The notes under the pieces were generated by a model, which saw nothing but the letters and a program-made list of their open reading frames with translations, did not search any database and was not told the DNA's origin. 52,944 nucleotides of DNA. Source: Stramenopiles sp. TOSAG23-3. Taxonomy: Eukaryota; Sar. The stretch is taken from the NCBI GenBank assembly GCA_900128585.1, contig LT642158.1, positions 1 to 52,944 on the forward strand. Direction: 5' to 3'. Shown one piece after another: positions 47,934 to 52,944 of the stretch. Position numbers and translations under genes: made by a program. Numbering within the stretch: position 1 is the first letter of the stretch; each line of letters opens with the position of its first letter.

Positions 47934-48100
47934 CTTCAACATGGTGTTCCCGCATCTTCTAGAAAGAGGTAGATAGATTCGATGAGCAATATGTACATAT
48001 AAATAAAGAACAGTTACCGTTTTAAAATACAGTACTTTCTGAGAAGAGAAAATAGGAAATAACCGTGTGTTATCCGCACGCCAAAGATTACTCTAACACT

Positions 48101-49168
48101 TTAATGCAACCGTATGGCGGGGCTCCACTTCGCCAAGGCCCAGTGCCTAAACTGCTTAAAATGTACAACCACTTTCGTCGGTGTTGTCCCTTCTGTCTGT
48201 ACCCCCACCGTCTTTACTTTCGCCATTTCACGGAACGTTGATTTGTACGTGGACGGCTTAAACAACTCATTCAGCACTGAAGGGATGTAGTTGCCCATGG
48301 GGGCATGCAGTAGATTTGCATCTATTTGATTGTTTCGCTGTTGAAATTGAGTTGACCGCTGCTGAAATGCCTGAAAAATTGAGCGCGTCGTCAGTACCCC
48401 TTTTCCCTTCACATCCATTGTGTTGAATAATTTCCGCAGGTGTTTTGTTCTCGCGCCTTCTTTTCGCTTTGCCAGTGCTTTCAAAGCCCGAATGCTTTCG
48501 TCCATATTGCATGATCCTGTAAGGAATGCCGTATATTCGTGTGACCCTGACACTGCTCTAGGGTTTATTTTCTGACGAGTCCGCAACTCTTCATTTATTT
48601 GCGTCTCTCTAAAACGTATTGTTCCTAGTGATAATAGGTGACTCTCCTCTGAGGCCTTTGATAAGGCTATTTGTTCACTCAGTGCGCCGGCGACCTCGTC
48701 TGTTGTTTCGTAACGTGTTTCGTGAAGTCCCAAGGCGATAAAAGTGGTATAGAGGCGAGTCCCCTCTGCAGAAACTCTCGATGTGTCGACCAATACCGGT
48801 GGCCAAACTTTGTGGTACTTTTCTAACAGCAGCTTGTCCAACAATGTCTTTCGTTCTTTTCTGAGAATCCTCTCCCTGTTTTTGATTCTTTCTATTGTAT
48901 CCGACGCGCCCACTCCGTCACTATATTCTGGGCCTGTAGTGGTAGTGTGGCTAGACCGTTTTGCTTGCTCCTTCATTATATGTTCGTGCTCTGCTATTAG
49001 CTGGTCTAACTGGTCTTTCTGTTCCGCCAGGTCAGCTTCCACCTGGCGCTTTTCCTTTGCCAGTTTGCGTTTCTCTTCTTCCGCTTTTCTCTCCATTTCT
49101 TTCGACACCCTCTCCATTTCTTCCATTTCTTTCGCCCTCCTGTCTATTTCTTCCTCTCCTTTTGCCAT
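48101..49168 (-). CDS. Small coiled-coil protein with a possible degenerate EF-hand
   Basis: The protein has 355 residues from the only in-frame ATG (MAKGEEEIDRRAKEMEEMER). Residues 1-65 form a strongly charged coiled coil. A helical middle follows (KNRERILRKERKTLLDKLLL). Near 247-270 the line LFNTMDVKGKGVLTTRSIFQ has an EF-hand-like spacing (D-x-K-G-K-G-x-L) but lacks most acidic ligands, so calcium binding is doubtful. The C-terminus contains VKTVGVQTEGTTPTKVVVHF. I recognise no family. The layout (coiled coil plus EF-like helix pair) is common among cytoskeletal and ciliary proteins, but that is weak inference. It is convergent with the alpha-mannosidase gene (167 bp gap). Confidence 0.7.
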   Translation of the reverse strand: MAKGEEEIDRRAKEMEEMERVSKEMERKAEEEKRKLAKEKRQVEADLAEQKDQLDQLIAEHEHIMKEQAKRSSHTTTTGPEYSDGVGASDTIERIKNRERILRKERKTLLDKLLLEKYHKVWPPVLVDTSRVSAEGTRLYTTFIALGLHETRYETTDEVAGALSEQIALSKASEESHLLSLGTIRFRETQINEELRTRQKINPRAVSGSHEYTAFLTGSCNMDESIRALKALAKRKEGARTKHLRKLFNTMDVKGKGVLTTRSIFQAFQQRSTQFQQRNNQIDANLLHAPMGNYIPSVLNELFKPSTYKSTFREMAKVKTVGVQTEGTTPTKVVVHFKQFRHWALAKWSPAIRLH

Positions 49169-49191
49169 TTTCGCTTCCTGCGTTGTTGTGC

Positions 49192-49233
49192 ACGTAATTT
49201 CAGCAACTTCTAACGTAACTTCAGCAACTTCTA
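49192..49233 (-). repeat. 21-bp tandem duplication in a 5' leader
   Basis: Two adjacent 21-bp copies, 49192-49212 and 49213-49233, share TTCAGCAACTTCTA and differ at one base. They lie 24 bp upstream of the ATG of the minus-strand coiled-coil gene, so within its probable 5' UTR. The frame stays open through both copies up to a TAG, but no upstream ATG exists. Confidence 0.75.
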
Positions 49234-49524
49234 CGCTTTGTTTTGCGCCGAACTATATTCTGCCCGGGGCAAATATTGTTATGTGGTACTACCCGTGTTG
49301 GGTTTTACTCTCTTGTTTTCAGTATGATCGCCTGGACTAAATATTTTTTTTCTATCTATAATGTCTAATTCTCTACCAAACATATAAATCTGTGTGTATT
49401 AAATATCAAACAACACTTTAACCTGCTTTCTCTTGGATGATGAAACATATATTGAAGTAAAAGCAATTATATATTGTTAGTAAATACTTGTGCTCCTCCT
49501 CCTCTCGCGACGAAGAAAGAGGTA

Positions 49525-49670
49525 GGAGAAGAAGAAGAAAAGAAAAGAAGAAGAAGAAGAAGAAGAGAAGAAGAAGGAAGAAGAAGAAGAAAAGAAGGAA
49601 GAAGAAGAAGAAAAGAAGGAAGAAGAAGAAAAAAGAGAAAGATGATAGAAGAAGAAGAAGAAAAAAAAAG
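49525..49670 (+). repeat. GAA-type polypurine tract with 21-bp periodicity
   Basis: About 146 bases are almost entirely A and G, interrupted only by a GATGATAG stretch near 49641. Within 49571-49620 the GG doublets recur at 49576, 49597 and 49618, a 21-bp period, so the tract grew partly by duplication of a 21-bp unit. It is in a divergent promoter region. Confidence 0.7.
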
Positions 49671-50222
49671 CAACAACAACAACATACATAATAATAATAA
49701 ATATATAATAATATTATATTTATAATATATTTACAGGGTATAGTATGGGGTAAAATTGATGAGGATGATTCTTACATACTTGGTACATCATTCATCCACC
49801 ACATCGATCAATAATCTCATTTTTTTTGTTGTTGAAACGGATGGAAGAAGCACACCACCAGCGAGGAGGGGAGAGGGGAGAGGAGAGAGGAGTCCCATTT
49901 TTTTTTAAATAATTATATGCAACATGCAACAACATGCAACAATACTGTATACAATATAATACAACAACCGAACCAAGAGAAAGAGAAAAAAAATAACAAA
50001 ACAAAAAACAATAAATAATAATTATTATTATACATGATACAGCAGTGTATTATTATTATTTATTATATTGTCGTCTCTAAAGAAGAGCATTCTCCTGGTC
50101 GTAGTATTTAATATCGTAACAGCAGCATTATATTATTATTATATCAATCATTATATCCTATATACGGTAAGTATTGTAAATATATTTATAAATACATGCT
50201 ATCAAAACATAAAACAAAAAAC

Positions 50223-50319
50223 AAAAAAGAAGAAGAAGAAAAAAAGAAGAAGAAAGAAGAAGAAAGAAGAGAGAAGAAGAGAGAAGAAAGAAAGAAAGAA
50301 AGAAGAAGAAGGAAGAAGA
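50223..50319 (+). repeat. 97-base uninterrupted polypurine tract
   Basis: The + strand contains only A and G over 97 bases (GAA, GAAA and GGA units). It ends about 260 bp upstream of the TPR-gene ATG. It is a candidate nucleosome-excluding or triplex-forming element, by inference. Confidence 0.7.
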
Positions 50320-50579
50320 TGAAGACGGCGACGAGCGAAAAGACCGACCCGCCGCCAGAAAAACGGGAACCCCAACCATCCACTCTCACAATAGCTTATA
50401 TATGAGATGAGAAACAAAACATAGAAAATGAAGGCAATTAACGCCTTCCTCCATTCATTACCAAGTGCGAGAATACAAGAGACTAACTTTTGAAGAAGTA
50501 GAAAGAAGCCAGATTTCTGTTTTTGCCTGTACGGTGGCGGTCGTTCTTACGCGTTTGCAACCTATATTCTCACCCCACT

Positions 50580-51635
50580 ATGGCGTCTCTTGCTGACTCG
50601 GGTGGGGCAGGGGCAGCGTCGAACGCTGCTATACTGGAGAAAGCGGTAGAATTGGCTTACCAGAGGAACCATGAATTAGCGTACAAGTTTTTCGTCCGAG
50701 CTGTGGAGAATGATCCGCAGAATCCTAGCGTCTTGTCCTTGTACGGGGAATTTCTCGCAGAATGTGGACAAATTGTCGAGGCGAAGCAAGTGCTACAAAA
50801 GTGCGTTGAGTTTGGTGGGAACGGGACGGTTTACTTTTCTCTGGGGCAGCTTCAAGACGGCTTGGAGGCAGTCACAAGTTTCCGATGTGGAATTGAAGCT
50901 CTAGAGCAAGAACTCGCCAACGAAGATGCCCAGCCCACAGGGGACGATGCGAACTCCCCAACGGAAACGAAAAGGCGCGCTGTTGCCAGCGCGTACGTTA
51001 GGATAGGCGAAGTGTTTATGACCGAACTATGCTTCGACGAGAACGCTGAGAAAATATGCGAGACGTGTGCCCAAAAGGCCATGGAGATGGGTGGCGTGGG
51101 CAATGTTGAGGCGCTGCACTTTGCGGCTAGTGTCTATTTATCTATGCGTTTGGCAGAGAAGGCGAAGGTGTGCATCAACCAAGCGGTGGATGTCATCCAG
51201 CGCCTTGCCGATGACGGCGCAGAGGCGGAGGAGGAGACGCAGATAAGCTACGACGTTCGGCTCGGGGTGGCGAAAGTTTTGATGGAGGTAGGGGAGCCGG
51301 GAAAAGCAACGGTGGTACTAGAGACGCTTTTACTAGAAAATGACAATGATATTGAATGCTGGTACTTGGCTGGACATGCTTACATGGCAGTAGAAGAGAG
51401 CAACACGGCCGAGCAGTACTTTAAACGTGCGGCAGACATGATGAAAGAAGTTGTAAAGCACAATCGGGCGAGTGCAGGTGTAGATGGGCAACCAAAGGAG
51501 TTCGAACAGCAAGAAAACTACTTGAACGACATTTTGAAGGGCTTGGGGGCTGCAAAAAAGGCGAGCGCGGTTGCGAAATCAAAGCCCGTGACTCGAGAGG
51601 GTAGAGGCGAGGATACATTGATGTCGGAAGACTGA
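50580..51635 (+). CDS. TPR protein resembling ribosomal-protein chaperone Acl4
   Basis: The protein has 351 residues from ATG 50580 (MASLADSGGAGAASNAAIL); an open stretch to 50523 has no ATG. Tetratricopeptide helices run through most of it. Clear units are ELAYKFFVRAVENDPQNPSV, LSLYGEFLAECGQIVEAKQV, ALHFAASVYLSMRLAEKAKV, ECWYLAGHAYMAVEESNTAE. The pattern of a TPR array plus a late DIECWYLAGHAY unit and a short acidic C-terminus resembles Acl4 (yeast YDR161W) and its relatives, dedicated chaperones that carry newly made ribosomal protein L4 to the nucleus. That assignment is a memory-based resemblance; a different TPR co-chaperone is the alternative. It is convergent with ORMDL (260 bp gap). 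Confidence 0.7.
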   Translation: MASLADSGGAGAASNAAILEKAVELAYQRNHELAYKFFVRAVENDPQNPSVLSLYGEFLAECGQIVEAKQVLQKCVEFGGNGTVYFSLGQLQDGLEAVTSFRCGIEALEQELANEDAQPTGDDANSPTETKRRAVASAYVRIGEVFMTELCFDENAEKICETCAQKAMEMGGVGNVEALHFAASVYLSMRLAEKAKVCINQAVDVIQRLADDGAEAEEETQISYDVRLGVAKVLMEVGEPGKATVVLETLLLENDNDIECWYLAGHAYMAVEESNTAEQYFKRAADMMKEVVKHNRASAGVDGQPKEFEQQENYLNDILKGLGAAKKASAVAKSKPVTREGRGEDTLMSED

Positions 51636-51895
51636 AGAAAGACTGTATGTGGGGGTGGGGGGCGATAAATTATCTGAAAGTAGTAGACGAGAGTGCGAGA
51701 GGAGAGATTTACGAGGGCGTACACAAAGGCAAGGACTTCGGCCACGCGTACAAAGTACAATAATGGTTACAAATATAATATTAAGAGATCTTAATGAAGG
51801 ACTTCAACTTTGAAGCATATATATTTTTAAGCCCTCATTTGTCAGCGCACGCGCCAACAACTGCACGGCGAGTACGAACGCCCGCCAAGGGCCCA

Positions 51896-52525
51896 TCAGT
51901 CGTATTTTGTCGTGTTGATACCAAACGCTCGGACACGGTGCATAAATGGCATCTTCGCAACAAGCGATACGACAAAAATTACAACGTTGGGGTACATCAA
52001 GGAAAAGTAATCCTGGGAATCGCGCAGTGCGTGCATTGCTGCAAAGAACAAGACAACAGGAACCAGCGTTAGGAACCGCTTTGAGTTGGTCCACGCGTGC
52101 CCTCCGTCCAGCTGCTCCCACCAAGTCAGGTCGTCGTACTCCCCTTGGTCTGCTTCGACGACAGAGCCCTTCCGCCAATGTAAACTATAAAGGGTCAAAA
52201 GACCATGAGCGCAGTGCAAATAAGTAAACACACGTGGCCAGTCAGACAGCCCGTCTTCTTTTAAGACCGTCAAAGACAGGATGACAAACACTACAAACGT
52301 AGAGAGCATATAAAAGGTCCCGGCTCCTCGGTTCATTATCCCTGCATTTTTGTTGATTTCATTTTCAGCGTCTGTATCCGACTCCATATTTTTCGAGATC
52401 TCTTCTGCGTGGTTCACTCTCGACGGCAAATACAATGAATACAACGAATGGCGCACCGATGGGCTTGGATGTTTCCTTTTTGGTTTTATTTCATCGTTAT
52501 CAATTGCATAATTGAGTTCATTCAT
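51896..52525 (-). CDS. ORMDL: ORMDL family regulator of serine palmitoyltransferase
   Basis: The protein has 209 residues. Family lines are GIMNRGAGTFYML (62-74), DLTWWEQLDGGHAWTNSKRF (132-151) and MHRVRAFGIN (195-204), with hydrophobic segments at about 71-88, 98-116, 151-167 and 176-195. ORMDL proteins sit in the ER membrane and inhibit serine palmitoyltransferase when ceramide is high. N60 aligns with the ceramide-sensing Asn13 of human ORMDL3, four residues before the Met of the MN(S)RG motif. The N-terminus is about 45-50 residues longer than in animals and holds a basic, Ser-rich patch (KRKHPSPSVRHSLYS) reminiscent of the phosphorylated N-termini of yeast Orm1/Orm2. An internal ATG at 52387 would give a 163-residue, animal-sized protein, so the start is not settled. 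Confidence 0.93.
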   Translation of the reverse strand: MNELNYAIDNDEIKPKRKHPSPSVRHSLYSLYLPSRVNHAEEISKNMESDTDAENEINKNAGIMNRGAGTFYMLSTFVVFVILSLTVLKEDGLSDWPRVFTYLHCAHGLLTLYSLHWRKGSVVEADQGEYDDLTWWEQLDGGHAWTNSKRFLTLVPVVLFFAAMHALRDSQDYFSLMYPNVVIFVVSLVAKMPFMHRVRAFGINTTKYD

Positions 52526-52944
52526 TTATATATTATATTCCTTGATTCACACATTTGATTATTCGGTGGTCGGGTGTGGTGAGTGATGATGATCGATCAT
52601 CATTCATCATCATCCATCCTCTCGTGGTTTGTGTTGTTGTGTTGACCTTCTTCTTCTTCTTCTTCATCTTTTTTTTTTTTTCCTTCCTCTCTTTATTCTG
52701 TTGTTCTATTATTCTTTTTTCTCCTCTTTTTGTTTTTATTGCTATTACACTGTATATATAATAATAATAATAATAATGCATTTATCTTGTTGATGCTATA
52801 TGCTATACTCTATACGTATATTACACTACCTCACCTCGGCACCTACATATCTGATAGAAGATTACAATACGGTTTCATTTAGAACAAGGAAAAGACACAT
52901 AATACAAAAATAAAAAGTGACCTCTCCACTCTCCCCTCTCCTCC
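52526..52944. promoter_or_regulatory. 5' flank of ORMDL
   Basis: This 419 bp stretch upstream of ORMDL runs to the window edge. It holds GATGATGATCATC-type repeats (about 52578-52615), a CTT repeat run into T13 (52646-52681), and ATA/AAT repeats near 52755-52775. I see no gene. Confidence 0.4.

Larger units (their letters stand above)
49169..50579. promoter_or_regulatory. Divergent intergenic region with two long GAA-type purine tracts
   Basis: This 1411 bp gap lies between the coiled-coil and TPR gene starts. Two polypurine blocks, 49525-49670 and 50223-50319, are separated by about 550 bp of AT-rich sequence. A CAA repeat (49671-49683), a GGAGAGGGG-type block (49862-49890) and repeats of GCAACAT (about 49918-49940) lie between them. 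Open frames across the purine tracts give only Lys/Arg/Glu runs and are rejected as genes. Confidence 0.45.

Noticed and set aside
49474-50389. Lys/Arg/Glu-rich or Phe/Ser-rich frames across the purine tracts
   Set aside because: They are translations of GAA/TTC microsatellites and carry no coding signal.
1-52944. tRNA, rRNA, CRISPR arrays, insertion sequences or retroelements
   Set aside because: I looked for B-box-like GGTTCGA sites, direct repeat-spacer arrays, terminal inverted repeats and reverse-transcriptase or transposase motifs. GGTTCGA-like hits occur only inside coding frames and nothing else qualified.

Overview
This is a eukaryotic nuclear window, most likely from an intron-poor, flagellated unicellular protist. 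Every recognisable gene is one uninterrupted reading frame, up to 9.8 kb long. There is RNA polymerase II machinery (RPB9), a Golgi-type alpha-mannosidase, a flippase CDC50 subunit, an ORMDL sphingolipid regulator, and a group of ciliary genes (IFT122, a DRC12/CCDC153-like protein, an EF-hand/WD40 axonemal-type protein). An interstitial (CCCTAA)3 tract suggests TTAGGG-type telomeres. A stramenopile such as a labyrinthulid or thraustochytrid would fit, but I cannot prove the lineage from this sequence. I see no tRNA, rRNA, CRISPR array or mobile element. Two short N runs (24205-24243 and 35513-35561) are assembly gaps.

Layout. 0.2-13 kb: an ankyrin-type protein built of long repeated modules, then a 3273-residue secreted or type I membrane protein with two RCC1-like clusters, a long beta-sandwich region and a cysteine-rich, membrane-anchored C-terminus. 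13-28 kb: RPB9, then four genes of which three look ciliary: an unidentified 973-residue coiled-coil protein, DRC12-like, a WDR49/CFAP337-type protein, and IFT122. 29-38 kb: a polytopic VTT-domain membrane protein, a probable BAR-domain/protein-kinase fusion, and CDC50. 38-43 kb: an unidentified basic protein and a CCCH-zinc-finger/CDK fusion. 44-52.5 kb: GH38 alpha-mannosidase, a small coiled-coil protein, a TPR protein resembling ribosomal-protein chaperone Acl4, and ORMDL.

Organisation. Sixteen genes alternate strands almost perfectly (13 of 15 neighbouring pairs). Convergent 3' gaps are short (94-452 bp). Gaps containing a 5' end are long (736-2132 bp), AT-rich and loaded with polypurine/polypyrimidine tracts and ATT/GAA microsatellites. 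Divergent pairs therefore probably share long promoter regions.

Functionally two themes stand out: the cilium (14.8-28.1 kb) and membrane/lipid traffic (VTT protein, BAR-kinase, CDC50, alpha-mannosidase, ORMDL). I found no self-contained new system. The most unusual items are the BAR-kinase fusion, the CCCH-CDK fusion with a Cys in place of the APE glutamate and an enlarged activation loop, the giant surface protein, and the strand-alternating architecture.
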